DNA of 64,000 nt from Daejeonella sp. Lineage in GTDB: Bacteria; Bacteroidota; Bacteroidia; Sphingobacteriales; Sphingobacteriaceae. Positions within the stretch are counted from its first letter, which is position 1. Each line of letters starts with the position of its first letter. Positions 1 to 9,053 of the stretch are shown here, piece by piece. The notes beneath the pieces were generated by a model, which saw only the letters and a program-made list of their open reading frames with translations, made no database searches and was not told the DNA's origin. The position numbers were made by a program, and so were the translations under genes. The stretch lies in the NCBI RefSeq assembly GCF_030684675.1, contig NZ_JAUXXZ010000035.1, positions 1-64,000 on the forward strand, written 5' to 3'.

Positions 1-1490
1 TGACCGGAACTCCAGCTGTAAGAATATGGTGCTGTTCCACCGGAAACTGTCAGATTGATCGAACCGGTACTTTCACCAAAGCAGTTGATATTGGTTTGAG
101 TACTGCTTATTGAAAGAATAGCAGTGGGTTGAGTAATCAGAATAGTTTCTGTAGAAGTGCATCCTTTCGAATCTGTGACGGTAATTGTGTAAGAACCTGC
201 TGTCAAAGCACTCAAATCCTCTGTCGTCTGGCCGGTACTCCAGTTATAAGAATACGGTGCAGTCCCACCGGAAACTGTCAGATTGATTGAACCGGTGCTT
301 TCTCCAAAGCAGTTGATATTGGTTTGAGTAGTGGTCAGGGATAAAACTGTAGCAGGTTGAGTAATCAAAATCGTTTCTGTAACAGTGCACCCTTTGGAAT
401 CTGTGATGGTAGCTGTGTAAGAACCTGCTGTCAAAGCACTCAGGTCTTCCGTTGCCTGACCAGAACTCCAGCTGTAAGAATATGGTGCAGTTCCACCCGA
501 AACTGCTAGATTGATTGCACCGGTACTCTCTCCAAAGCAATTGATATTGGTTTGAAGCGCAGTTAAGGATAAAACTACCGCAGGTTGAGTAATCAGAATC
601 GTTTCTGTAACAGTACATCCTTTTGAATCAGTGACGGTAATTGTGTAAGAACCTGCTGTCAAGCCGCTCAAATCCTCAGCAGTTTGACCGGAACTCCAGG
701 TGTAAGAATATGGTGCTGTTCCACCGGAAACCGTCAGATTGATCGCGCCTGTACTTTCACCAAAGCAGTTGATATTGGTTTGAGTACTGCTTATTGAAAG
801 AATAGCAGTGGGTTGAGTAATCAGAATCGTTTCTGTAGCGGTACACCCTTTGGAATCTGTGACTGTAACCGTATAAGAACCTGCTGCTAAAGCATTCAGG
901 TCTTCCGTTGCCTGACCAGAACTCCAGTTGTAAGAATATGGTGCTGTTCCTCCGGAAACTATCAGATTGATTGAACCGGTGCTTTCTCCAAAGCAGTTGA
1001 TATTGGTTTGAGTACTGCTTATTGAAAGAATAGCAGTGGGTTGAGTAATCAGAATCGTTTCTGTAGCGGTACACCCTTTGGAATCTGTGATGGTAGCTGT
1101 GTAAGAACCTGCTGCTAAAGCATTCAGGTCTTCCGTTGCCTGACCAGAACTCCAGTTGTAAGAATATGGTGCTGTTCCTCCGGAAACTATCAGATTGATT
1201 GAACCGGTGCTTTCTCCAAAGCAGTTGATATTGGTTTGGGTGCTGCTCAAAGTAAGAGCTGCCAATGGTTGAGAAATTAAGATAGTGTCAGTTGCTGTAC
1301 AGCCTATTGAATCAAGCACCGAAATAATATAGGTTCCAGCAGATAAACCATTCAGATCTTCACTTGACTGACCAGAATTCCAGCTATATGTGTAAGGTGC
1401 AGTTCCGCCTGATATGGTCAAATTAATCGTACCCGTACTTTCACCGAAACAATTTACATTAGTTTGGCTCGAAATTAAAGTAAGACTTGA
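1..1490 (-). repeat. Tandem SprB repeats, 228-bp unit
   Basis: The GCAGTTGATATTGG landmark recurs at 81, 309, 537, 765, 993 and 1221, with a diverged copy at 1449. Every interval is exactly 228 bp (76 codons). About 6.5 units are visible and the array continues past the left edge. The units at 765-992 and 993-1220 are almost identical in DNA sequence, which points to recent expansion or gene conversion. The unit nearest the N-terminus is the most diverged. Confidence 0.95.
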
Positions 1491-3434
1491 ACGAGTAATT
1501 GATACATCATCCGTGCATCCCCCATAGTCAGATTTTAACATAAAACGATAAATACCATCAGCCGACATACCTGTCACCTCCCCTGTCAATGAATCTATAC
1601 TTGCATCAACAGGATTTCCAGCCAACTTTATCCATTTGTAACCCAGTCCGGAATCAGCAAGTTTATAGGTACTCTGTGGAGAACAGATTTTTACATCTAT
1701 TCCAGCACTTGCAACTACATCACGGGTTACGCTAACCGTATCTGTACATCCACTCGAATTAATCAAATGAAATCTATAAAAACCATTGGAGACCATGCCA
1801 CTTATATTTCCCGATTGATCAATGGTGGCCGGGGCCGGATTCCCAGCAACAATAGCCCAGGTCTCTCCTGAACCTGCAACTTTCAATTTGGCTGTGCTTG
1901 AACTGTTACATCCTGTTATATCTGCACCGGCAAGAGGCTTTTCAAATGCCGAAACTGTGATGATCTTATCTGCAGAAATATTGCATGTCGTACCTGATAA
2001 ATTATTTGCATCTGTAGCAACTTTCAATCTGTACCTATACCCATTCATACTGGGATCAATTGGAATATCGCCGTAAATAGCCTGATATTCATAAGATCCT
2101 GTTAATGTGTTATATACAGGACTCCCGGTAGCCGGGCTTCCCATATCTGTCCAGGTTAGTCCACCATCTACACTATTCTGAAAAATATAAGATGCATAGG
2201 TATTAATTGAGGCTACGATATTGGCTTTTAAGGGTAAAACACCGTAAGAACAAAATTTCGGAGTCAATGAAATATCAGGATAAGTTATCTCAGGGCCACA
2301 AATGGCCATAGAAATATCATCCAGACCAAGATCATTGCCGCTGGCGACAAATGTTGCATTATCAATTCTCAGGTTCACGGAGGTATTGGGACCAGAATAC
2401 CATAAACCTCCCACCTTTACCCAGGCTGGTTCAAAACTTGTAGAAGCATTCGAATAAGGTATAGCTCCCGAAGTAGATACCAGTTGATTATTAATATAAA
2501 AACTGATGTTGGGCTCAGTACCAGGTAAGGCTGCAGAATGATTTCCTGGTAATACATTGATCACATAAGCTGAAAATTCATAGAGCGTATTCGGGCATAC
2601 TGCAATACTGCTGGCATTATAAAATGTCTTCCCAAATGTTGCGGAGTTTGGTGAGCCATTCACAATCATAGCATATCCTCCATCACCAGTATGATCTGAT
2701 GCTACCCAATCCGTCTTGATACAGTTACGGGTGGCCATGGTACCAAGTGTTTTCAGAAAGGAATAAGTTCCCTCAGGACCTAGTCCGCCACTCGTTGAAG
2801 CATAATTATAATTCGTGAGTCCGGGCTTGGCATTACCAAGGTTTTGTGAAGGCGATGCAACTGTTGAATTATTATTTATGCAACTGCTTGTAGCATTAGC
2901 TGTTATAAACGGGGAACTAAAGGTTCCTTGTGCCCCAAGAATATTATTTCCGAGTCCAGCCCCACTGCATACCAGCAATGTTCCATTATCTGTAACCGGA
3001 ATACTAAATATAGCTGCCGAGTCGTCGGAATTACCATCATTATCAGTTGCAGTAAACGCAAAAGATGCCGTCCCGGTAAATGTGGATTTAACTTCAAACT
3101 GTAGTTGTTTCGCCTGAACAGGATTTAAAACCTGATTTACACTAACAATTACATTATTTAAGTACAGGGTACCGTGTAAATTATTGGGAAGGCTTAGAAT
3201 CTTAAAGGAAATGATAGTACCATCAGAATCACTGCCTATCAGTGGAAGGATTTGGGAGCGGCCGGAAATATTCTGAATAGGAAAGTTATTGATATTGATA
3301 GCGATTGGAGGACTTGAAACAAGCCTCCTGTTGTTTTCTGAATTAAAAAAATAAGCAAATAACGGCGAAAAAGAAAAAAGTACGAACAAAAAAATGACTA
3401 TAAAGCTGGAAATAAGCTTTGGTATAATTCTCAT
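1..3434 (-). CDS. Large SprB-repeat cell-surface protein, 3' end outside window
   Basis: The reading frame is open from an ATG at 3434 to the left window edge, giving at least 1,144 residues with the C-terminus missing. The N-terminus (MRIIPKLISS followed by a hydrophobic run) is a signal peptide or membrane anchor. Residues about 30-150 resemble a cadherin/tandem-95-type Ig-like domain. A β-sandwich-like region with conserved Cys and Trp follows (about 200-380), then Ig-like segments. From about residue 650 to the edge there are SprB-type repeats containing motifs such as TQTNINCFGESTGSINL and SGGTAPYSYNWSSGQ. In this phylum such proteins are usually secreted by the type IX system and act as gliding or attachment adhesins. 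The T9SS C-terminal signal would lie outside the window, so secretion route and function are inference. Confidence 0.85.
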   Translation of the reverse strand, partial: MRIIPKLISSFIVIFLFVLFSFSPLFAYFFNSENNRRLVSSPPIAININNFPIQNISGRSQILPLIGSDSDGTIISFKILSLPNNLHGTLYLNNVIVSVNQVLNPVQAKQLQFEVKSTFTGTASFAFTATDNDGNSDDSAAIFSIPVTDNGTLLVCSGAGLGNNILGAQGTFSSPFITANATSSCINNNSTVASPSQNLGNAKPGLTNYNYASTSGGLGPEGTYSFLKTLGTMATRNCIKTDWVASDHTGDGGYAMIVNGSPNSATFGKTFYNASSIAVCPNTLYEFSAYVINVLPGNHSAALPGTEPNISFYINNQLVSTSGAIPYSNASTSFEPAWVKVGGLWYSGPNTSVNLRIDNATFVASGNDLGLDDISMAICGPEITYPDISLTPKFCSYGVLPLKANIVASINTYASYIFQNSVDGGLTWTDMGSPATGSPVYNTLTGSYEYQAIYGDIPIDPSMNGYRYRLKVATDANNLSGTTCNISADKIITVSAFEKPLAGADITGCNSSSTAKLKVAGSGETWAIVAGNPAPATIDQSGNISGMVSNGFYRFHLINSSGCTDTVSVTRDVVASAGIDVKICSPQSTYKLADSGLGYKWIKLAGNPVDASIDSLTGEVTGMSADGIYRFMLKSDYGGCTDDVSITRSSLTLISSQTNVNCFGESTGTINLTISGGTAPYTYSWNSGQSSEDLNGLSAGTYIISVLDSIGCTATDTILISQPLAALTLSSTQTNINCFGESTGSINLIVSGGTAPYSYNWSSGQATEDLNALAAGSYTATITDSKGCTATETILITQPTAILSISSTQTNINCFGESTGSINLIVSGGTAPYSYNWSSGQATEDLNALAAGSYTVTVTDSKGCTATETILITQPTAILSISSTQTNINCFGESTGAINLTVSGGTAPYSYTWSSGQTAEDLSGLTAGSYTITVTDSKGCTVTETILITQPAVVLSLTALQTNINCFGESTGAINLAVSGGTAPYSYSWSSGQATEDLSALTAGSYTATITDSKGCTVTETILITQPATVLSLTTTQTNINCFGESTGSINLTVSGGTAPYSYNWSTGQTTEDLSALTAGSYTITVTDSKGCTSTETILITQPTAILSISSTQTNINCFGESTGSINLTVSGGTAPYSYSWSSG

Positions 3435-3546
3435 CTTATGTTAATCACAGTAGGTGATTATTTCTACGTCAAAAACCCGAAAAGGTTATGATTTTAACGA
3501 TAAGAGGGGATATTTTAGAATTTTTTGTTGATTGGGGATCGGAATC

Positions 3547-3768
3547 TTATCGCGACAGAGTCCTGATATAAAGCTCTTCAACCTTTTTACGAGCCCATTC
3601 TGTTTTCCTGAGAAATTTCAGACTGGATGGAATGCCCGGATTCTCATTAAAGCAATTGATCCTGATCAGAGTACCAAGTTTATCCCATCCGTAATGATCT
3701 ACAAGATACACCAGGATCATTTCTAGGGTTTTGCCATGAAGCGGATTATTTGGCTGCTCTGTTTTCAT
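3547..3768 (-). CDS. VF530-family DNA-binding protein (DUF2132)
   Basis: This 73-residue protein matches the VF530 family along its whole length. The characteristic blocks are NPLHGKTLE near the start, [10 protein letters not shown] in the middle, and [20 protein letters not shown] at the end. Family members are small helical proteins proposed to bind DNA; their cellular role is not established. The length is normal and there is no signal peptide. It stands alone between the surface-protein gene, which is on the same strand and starts 112 bp downstream of its stop, and a divergent Smr-domain gene. The family call is firm and the function is open. Confidence 0.85.
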   Translation of the reverse strand: MKTEQPNNPLHGKTLEMILVYLVDHYGWDKLGTLIRINCFNENPGIPSSLKFLRKTEWARKKVEELYIRTLSR

Positions 3769-3858
3769 AGAAAAATTTTAAATTCAGGACAAATGTAAAA
3801 AGCAATCTGGATTTTTTCCTTTAAAGATGATTGTCTGACATCCGGATTTTTATTTTCA

Positions 3859-3866
3859 TAAATTTG
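3859..3866 (+). promoter_or_regulatory. Bacteroidota-type -7 element for the Smr-domain gene
   Basis: TAAATTTG matches the TAnnTTTG consensus used by the primary sigma factor of Bacteroidota. It lies 42 bp before the ATG at 3908. No clear -33 TTTG is visible at the usual spacing, so the assignment rests on the -7 motif alone. Confidence 0.4.
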
Positions 3867-3907
3867 CTTCATGCAATCCATTTCCAGGGCTGCCAAAATC
3901 CGTGAAT

Positions 3908-4858
3908 ATGAAGTATAAATTAGGTGAGTTCGTTCGGTTTGTCAATGAACGAAGAGAAGGTTATATCACCAGGATAATTGATGAAAGTACCATTGCGGTA
4001 ACCGACGACGATGGATTTGAAATTCCGGTACTGGCAAGTCAGGTTACACGTGTGCATGGAAAAACTGATAGCTCTGATGATCTGCCTGTTGAAACCGATT
4101 CCGATCTAAAAACATCACAATTCATTTCAAAAGGTATATTTCTTGCCATCAGCCCCGACAAAAGAAGCCCATCGGTAGTTCATTTCCATTTAATCAATTC
4201 GAGTTCATGGCAATTGCTAACCACACTATACATCCGAAATAAGAACAAGCATAAAGGCGAATATGCCGGAATTCTAAAGGCTCAGTCCACAGTTCAGATT
4301 TATTCATGTTCATTGAATGAACTTGATCTTTGGCCTGAATTTAATATTCAGGCACTTTTTTTCAGCCCGGGCAACGAACAGTATCAAAAGCCTATTGAGT
4401 TTTCAGAGAAATTCAAAGCCAAAGATTTTTCCGGAGCGAAAAAGCAACATGAATTACTTGAGCAAGCCGCCTGGTTAATACAGCTTGACAGTCCTGAACC
4501 GGTCATTGATCCCGAAAAACTAAAAGAAAGCTTTTTCAGACCTCATGCAGAAAAAATTGAAATAGAAAAGCCAGGAAAAGAGGTTGACCTGCACATCGAA
4601 AAGCTCCGGGATGATTATCAGTTCCTGAGCAACTCGGAAATACTGGATATCCAGATGGGTTATTTCCGAAAATCTCTCGATGCGGCAATTGTTCATAAAA
4701 TACCTTCTATCATTTTTATTCATGGCTCCGGAAACGGTACTTTAAGAAATGAAATATATAAAATCATCAGCAAACATGCCCAGGTTAAAACTTTCATGGA
4801 TGCCTATAAAGAAAAATTTGGATACGGGGCAACTGAGGTCTTCTTTAAAACCCTGTAA
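3908..4858 (+). CDS. DUF2027 protein with C-terminal Smr domain
   Basis: This 316-residue protein combines an N-terminal small β-barrel-like segment (KLGEFVRFVNERREGYITRI), a central DUF2027 region, and a C-terminal Smr domain. The Smr domain begins at VDLHIEKL (about residue 225) and contains the HGSGNGTLR loop, the usual signature of MutS2-type Smr nuclease or nucleic-acid-binding domains. Architectures of this type are common in Bacteroidota, and a role in nucleic-acid or ribosome-associated processing is only inferred. The ATG at 3908 is chosen over an in-frame GTG at 3902. The gene precedes prfC on the same strand with a 141-bp gap that holds its own promoter-like motif. Confidence 0.85.
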   Translation: MKYKLGEFVRFVNERREGYITRIIDESTIAVTDDDGFEIPVLASQVTRVHGKTDSSDDLPVETDSDLKTSQFISKGIFLAISPDKRSPSVVHFHLINSSSWQLLTTLYIRNKNKHKGEYAGILKAQSTVQIYSCSLNELDLWPEFNIQALFFSPGNEQYQKPIEFSEKFKAKDFSGAKKQHELLEQAAWLIQLDSPEPVIDPEKLKESFFRPHAEKIEIEKPGKEVDLHIEKLRDDYQFLSNSEILDIQMGYFRKSLDAAIVHKIPSIIFIHGSGNGTLRNEIYKIISKHAQVKTFMDAYKEKFGYGATEVFFKTL

Positions 4859-4900
4859 GTCTTCTAAAGGCTGACAGGGTTCTCAAAAGCCGACAGGGTT
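4849..4900 (+). terminator. ACAGGGTT dyad after the Smr-domain gene
   Basis: AACCCTGT at 4849-4856, overlapping the last codons, is complementary to ACAGGGTT at 4874-4881 and again at 4893-4900. A hairpin can therefore form over the stop codon with two alternative right arms. There is no T-run, so it could be a repeat or an mRNA-stabilising hairpin rather than a true terminator. Confidence 0.35.
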
Positions 4901-4912
4901 ATAAAATATTAT

Positions 4913-4920
4913 TATCTTTG
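4913..4920 (+). promoter_or_regulatory. -7 element upstream of prfC
   Basis: TATCTTTG is an exact match to TAnnTTTG and is followed by C, the commonest next base. It lies 79 bp before the prfC ATG. The -33 region has no convincing TTTG. Confidence 0.5.
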
Positions 4921-4999
4921 CGTGACAATGAAAATACTCGGTATCCTTCCGTTATCTCTAAACCTACCGTCTTAATCTCAATACCCTCTCTTTATAAAT

Positions 5000-6592
5000 A
5001 TGCTTAGTCCTGAAATTGAAAAAAGAAAAACATTTGCGATCATTAGTCACCCAGATGCTGGTAAAACAACGCTAACTGAAAAGTTTCTGCTTTTTGGTGG
5101 CGCTATAAACACCGCTGGCACCGTAAAACGAAATAAAGCAAATCAAAGCAGCACATCCGATTTCATGGAGATTGAAAAGCAGCGGGGGATTTCTGTTGCT
5201 ACGTCAGTAATGGGCTTTGAATATAATGGGAAACGAATCAACATACTTGATACACCGGGACACAAGGATTTTGCTGAAGACACTTACCGCACCTTATCTG
5301 CTGTAGATAGTGTTATTCTGATTGTCGATAGTGTTAAAGGTGTCGAAGAGCAAACACAAAAGCTAATGGATGTCTGCAGGATGCGCAATACCCCTGTTAT
5401 CATATTCGTAAACAAACTTGACCGCGAAGGAAAAGACACCTTTGAACTGCTCGATGAACTTGAGAACAATCTGAATATCAGTGTATGTCCGCTTTCGTGG
5501 CCAATAGGGCAAGGTTATAATTTCAAGGGGGTATATAATATATTCGACAAGCAGCTTAATCTATTTAAACCTGATAAATCTAAAATCAGTGAACCGGTAA
5601 TACAGGTTAAAGATCTTAATGATCCACTACTAACTCAATTTCTGCAGCCTAAAGAACTTAAAACCTTACAGGATGACCTTGAACTTGTTGATGGAGTTTA
5701 TGGAAATCTGGATAAAGACCTCTACCTGGAAGGTCTGCTTGCACCTGTTTTCTTCGGAAGTGCTATAAATAATTTCGGAATTCGCGAATTGCTTGACACA
5801 TTTGTTGCTATTGCTCCAAGCCCAAAAAGCCGGGAAGCCAATGAGCGGATGGTAATGGCGAATGAAAAGAATTTTACCGGCTTTGTATTTAAGATCCATG
5901 CCAACCTCGATCCAAACCATCGCGACAGAATTGCCTTTTTAAGAATATGTTCCGGCAAGTTTGAACGTAATAAATTCTTTTATCACACCCGACTGAATAA
6001 AAAATTGAAATTCTCAAACCCTGTGGATTTTATGGCCAATGAAAAAAGTCTGGTAGAAGAAGCATGGCCAGGGGATGTTGTAGGGCTCTATGACAGCGGG
6101 AATTTTAAGATTGGTGATACACTAAGTGAAGGTGAACAATTACAATTTAAAGGAATCCCTAGTTTCTCCCCTGAAATATTCAAAGAAGTTGAAAACCGTG
6201 ATCCATTAAAATCCAAACAACTTGAAAAAGGCTTGCAACAATTAACAGAAGAAGGTGTTGCTCAATTGTTCGTTCAACAACCCGGAAACCGTAAAATCAT
6301 TGGTACAGTTGGAGAACTTCAATATGAAGTAATCGTGTTCAGACTTCAGCATGAATATGGTGCAAAATGTGCCTTCAGGCCACTTACATTTAGAAAATCA
6401 AGCTGGATGACTTCAAAAGACAAGAAGAATATCAATGAAATAACCCAGCGCAGACATCATCATATTGCGACCGATAAAGATGGAAATCCTGTATTCCTGG
6501 CAGATAATGACTGGACATTAAATCTTGCAAAGCGTGATTTTCCTGAAGTTGAGTTTCATAATACTTCGGAGTTTAAGAGACAACAATCTTAG
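5000..6592 (+). CDS. prfC: Peptide chain release factor 3
   Basis: RF3 is the translational GTPase that recycles RF1 and RF2 from the ribosome after peptide release. The 530-residue length is typical. The P-loop SHPDAGKTT is at about residues 16-24, the switch II motif DTPGHKDF starts at about 84, and the G4 motif NKLDRE is at about 140. The EF-Tu-like domain 2 and the RF3 C-terminal domain follow to the end. SHPDAGKTT distinguishes RF3 from EF-G. The gene is monocistronic, with a promoter-like motif at 4913 and a heptamer inverted repeat straight after its stop. It converges on the L,D-transpeptidase gene. Confidence 0.97.
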   Translation: MLSPEIEKRKTFAIISHPDAGKTTLTEKFLLFGGAINTAGTVKRNKANQSSTSDFMEIEKQRGISVATSVMGFEYNGKRINILDTPGHKDFAEDTYRTLSAVDSVILIVDSVKGVEEQTQKLMDVCRMRNTPVIIFVNKLDREGKDTFELLDELENNLNISVCPLSWPIGQGYNFKGVYNIFDKQLNLFKPDKSKISEPVIQVKDLNDPLLTQFLQPKELKTLQDDLELVDGVYGNLDKDLYLEGLLAPVFFGSAINNFGIRELLDTFVAIAPSPKSREANERMVMANEKNFTGFVFKIHANLDPNHRDRIAFLRICSGKFERNKFFYHTRLNKKLKFSNPVDFMANEKSLVEEAWPGDVVGLYDSGNFKIGDTLSEGEQLQFKGIPSFSPEIFKEVENRDPLKSKQLEKGLQQLTEEGVAQLFVQQPGNRKIIGTVGELQYEVIVFRLQHEYGAKCAFRPLTFRKSSWMTSKDKKNINEITQRRHHHIATDKDGNPVFLADNDWTLNLAKRDFPEVEFHNTSEFKRQQS

Positions 6593-6598
6593 AAGCGG

Positions 6599-6661
6599 TA
6601 AGTTGTAAGTTCCCTAATGTGTTAAGCACCCAGACTTACAACTTATAAGCTACAACTTACA
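6599..6661. repeat. Heptamer array, ACTTACA family, inverted
   Basis: TAAGTTGTAAGT at 6599-6610 is the exact reverse complement of ACTTACAACTTA at 6634-6645. The right arm continues as ACTTACA-ACTTATA-AGCTACA-ACTTACA with a strict 7-bp period. It fills the convergent gap between prfC and the L,D-transpeptidase gene and ends six bases from the latter's stop. The hairpin could serve as a terminator for both genes. Confidence 0.75.
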
Positions 6662-6666
6662 AATAA

Positions 6667-8430
6667 TTACAAATCCCTTTTAACAGTCGGCTTCACAACA
6701 GCGGCACTCACTTCATTAAAATACTGTTGTGCAAGCGTCTTATCATGCCCGTAGATATCCTCACGGAAGTGTACATTTCCACTTTCATCAGCCCATGCAG
6801 TGAAGTAAACGAGGTAAACTGGTAATACTTGTTTTAGCTTTACATATTTTTCCTGCCCCTGGGCAATTGTGCTTTGAATTTTGTTCATATCCCATCCAAC
6901 AGGGCGTAAAAGGTATTCCGCTAGTTCAAGTGGCCTTTCAACACGAACACAGCCGTGGCTGAAATTACGTTTTATCTGACTGAATAATTCGTCGTGCGGG
7001 GTATCATGAAGATAAATATCATTTGTATTCGGGAAGATGAATTTCACATCGCCAAGGTCATTTTTAGGTCCTGGTTTTTTGCGAAGTGTGTATTTCCAGT
7101 TATCCCTGGTAACAGAACTCCAGTTCACTTGCGAAGGACTAACCCGGTTCCCTTTTGCATCAATCAGCTCCATATTCGAGCGGTCAAGATAACCGGGATC
7201 ACTTGCTATTTTAGGGCCTAGCTCCTCTCTCACGATGCTTGCTGGAACATTCCAGTAAGGTGCAAGAACCACGTTTTCCATCTTATCGCTGAAAATTGGT
7301 GTACTGTTCATCGTTTTACCAACGATCACGTTCATTGCTATCTGCTCTTTTCCTTTCTCATATACGCGCAACCTGTATTCCGGGATATTAACAATCAGGT
7401 AATCTTCTTCAAAGCTTTTCGGGATCCATCTCCAGCGTTCCATATTCAGGATGATCTGTTTAATCCGCTGATCTACCGGAACGTTAAGAAGCTTTGCAGT
7501 TTCAGGATCCAGGGCTCCGTCAGGCTTCATGCCCTGGTCCGATTGAAACTTCTTTAGCGCGTTAACTGTTTCGGCATCGAATGTTGAATCTATCGAACTC
7601 AGGTTGAGGCGCTTCTTCAAAGCAGCAACTACGGGCGCCTTTTGCCCTTCTTTTAATTTAGGACTAGGAGTTACTGAAGGCCAGCCCCCGGCAGCCTGAA
7701 TCTTGCGATAGGCTGCAAGCGCTGATTTAAGTCTCGCATAATCCGGGTGAAGCGGACTAAAGCTAGCATAGGAATACTTACTCTCCCGCTCTTTCAAAAC
7801 GGCCATTAAAGCCTTATGCAGCTTGATCTTATTCCGCTTAATGTCCCATTCAATTTCTTCATTGTCCCGAGGAATAATTACTCCCCGGTAATAATCAGAC
7901 GCCCATACAAAATACGTGGATGAAAGAGCTACATCGATCTCTTTCTGGATTGCTGTAAATTTGGCAGAATCGCGCTTCGCAGATTCGAGGTTAGCAAAAA
8001 GTGTATTAAAATCTATAAATTGGTATTTCTTAGGATTAAGCCCTTCCTCACCGGCTTTGCTAATCATGTTCAGCATATCCTTAGCCTGAGGAACGATCTC
8101 ATTATTTTTAAACCAGCCTAACTTAAAATTACGCTCCCTGTAAAATTTTTTCGCCCAATCCGTATGCTCTTTTAGCAAGGGATCATTATTCATATAGTTA
8201 ATATAGGACATACTATCCAGGGTCGGCTGCGGTTTCCCAGCCACTTGCCTTTCCTGCTTCTTCTTATCACCGCAAGCGGAGGCTAATCCGATGAGGCTGA
8301 TTCCCGTTAATACCAGGAGATATTTTTTCAGAGATCGGATACTTGTCCGGAAATAGTGATGGGTATTACTATTTTGTTTGGTATTTTTATACATATCGGG
8401 TTTCAAGGTTTGGTTATTATTTGGACTCAT
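6667..8430 (-). CDS. L,D-transpeptidase, YcbB/LdtD-like lipoprotein
   Basis: This 587-residue enzyme probably forms 3-3 cross-links in peptidoglycan or attaches proteins to it. A lipobox-like LASAC (Cys about residue 53) follows an unusually long N-terminal region, so the true start may be the ATG at residue 13. The order then matches E. coli LdtD: a scaffold domain, a peptidoglycan-binding domain (LKKRLNLSS to LLNVPVDQ, about 265-335), and a YkuD catalytic domain. The catalytic motif SHGCVRVERP is near residue 490 with its His and Cys present. The gene is monocistronic and converges on prfC. Confidence 0.9.
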   Translation of the reverse strand: MSPNNNQTLKPDMYKNTKQNSNTHHYFRTSIRSLKKYLLVLTGISLIGLASACGDKKKQERQVAGKPQPTLDSMSYINYMNNDPLLKEHTDWAKKFYRERNFKLGWFKNNEIVPQAKDMLNMISKAGEEGLNPKKYQFIDFNTLFANLESAKRDSAKFTAIQKEIDVALSSTYFVWASDYYRGVIIPRDNEEIEWDIKRNKIKLHKALMAVLKERESKYSYASFSPLHPDYARLKSALAAYRKIQAAGGWPSVTPSPKLKEGQKAPVVAALKKRLNLSSIDSTFDAETVNALKKFQSDQGMKPDGALDPETAKLLNVPVDQRIKQIILNMERWRWIPKSFEEDYLIVNIPEYRLRVYEKGKEQIAMNVIVGKTMNSTPIFSDKMENVVLAPYWNVPASIVREELGPKIASDPGYLDRSNMELIDAKGNRVSPSQVNWSSVTRDNWKYTLRKKPGPKNDLGDVKFIFPNTNDIYLHDTPHDELFSQIKRNFSHGCVRVERPLELAEYLLRPVGWDMNKIQSTIAQGQEKYVKLKQVLPVYLVYFTAWADESGNVHFREDIYGHDKTLAQQYFNEVSAAVVKPTVKRDL

Positions 8431-9053
8431 AATATTGATTATCAGTTATATAGCAAGTGTAAAGGTTTATGTTGTGTTTAGTTGTGCTTGTAATGCAACA
8501 AATGTGCCGTTGCTTCACTTCGCTACCCATGACATCGATTATTTTTTGAATTTGTTTCATTGCTAGCGAAGCAATCTCCCTATTAAAGATTATCAGCAAA
8601 GTTGCCCGGAACCGCGTCATCTTAACGACGTAATCTATTCATTACGCTTTACAAACAGCCTGGGCAAAAGAAAACTGTATTGCGTAAATTAAACCGGGGC
8701 GGCAGCGTTAGCTTTTTTGCCACAGAAATAGCTATAATTATACACCCTTTGTTATGGTAAAAAACTAAAGCAGAGCACGGGACCATCGGAACCGAAGAGC
8801 TACTGACTTTGCTTTTCACAAAAATCCAAAACCGCCCCCTGTCGCGCCCGACTGGAGTATTCAGACAGGCCTCACTGAAAAAAGACTACCCGGAAGCTAG
8901 CAGGAGGGGGGAAATATTACAAGATAGAAGTATCACCTTCCATCCTCCGCTAAGCTACGGCGGGTAACGTGTGCCAACTTGACACTTCCAACCTTTTGGA
9001 ACATCCTTTGTTACACACCTTACATCTAAAACATTAATATCAAACAAAGAAAA
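8431..9053. other. 623-bp intergenic region with repeat remnants
   Basis: This divergent gap lies between the L,D-transpeptidase gene and htpG. I find no supported gene. It holds a short dyad, ATTGCTAGCGAAGCAAT at about 8553, resembling dispersed REP-like repeats of this phylum. It also holds a ~62-bp stretch related to one at 38655 (listed separately) and a GC-rich palindromic stretch around CCGCTAAGCTACGGCGG at 8947. A 68-codon stretch from 8761 to 8967 is open but has no start codon. Confidence 0.6.
8755..8816 (+). repeat. Dispersed ~62-bp repeat, copy 1
   Basis: The stretch containing GCAGAGCACGGGACC, ACCGAAGAGC and TTGCTTT aligns with 38655-38712 (GCAGAACACGGGAAGG, ACCGAAGAAGC, TTGCTTT), with two or three short indels and roughly three-quarters identity by eye. 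Both copies are intergenic and in the same orientation. It probably derives from a decayed mobile element. No terminal repeats are visible around this copy. Confidence 0.45.

Noticed and set aside
244-1074. Two minus-strand frames of 124 and 105 codons rich in Tyr, Asn and Ser
   Set aside because: They are alternative frames of the SprB repeat array, open only because the repeat itself lacks stops in that frame. The frame continuous from 3434 encodes recognisable SprB repeats.
1-1490. Possible CRISPR array
   Set aside because: The period is 228 bp with no distinct spacers, and the whole unit is coding. The 7-bp arrays elsewhere are also far too short.
8378-8566. 62-codon plus-strand frame
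   Set aside because: It overlaps the start of the well-supported L,D-transpeptidase gene on the other strand and consists of low-complexity hydrophobic residues without family support.
8761-8967. 68-codon open stretch upstream of htpG
   Set aside because: It has no ATG, GTG or TTG start near its beginning that gives a sensible protein, and no recognised domain.
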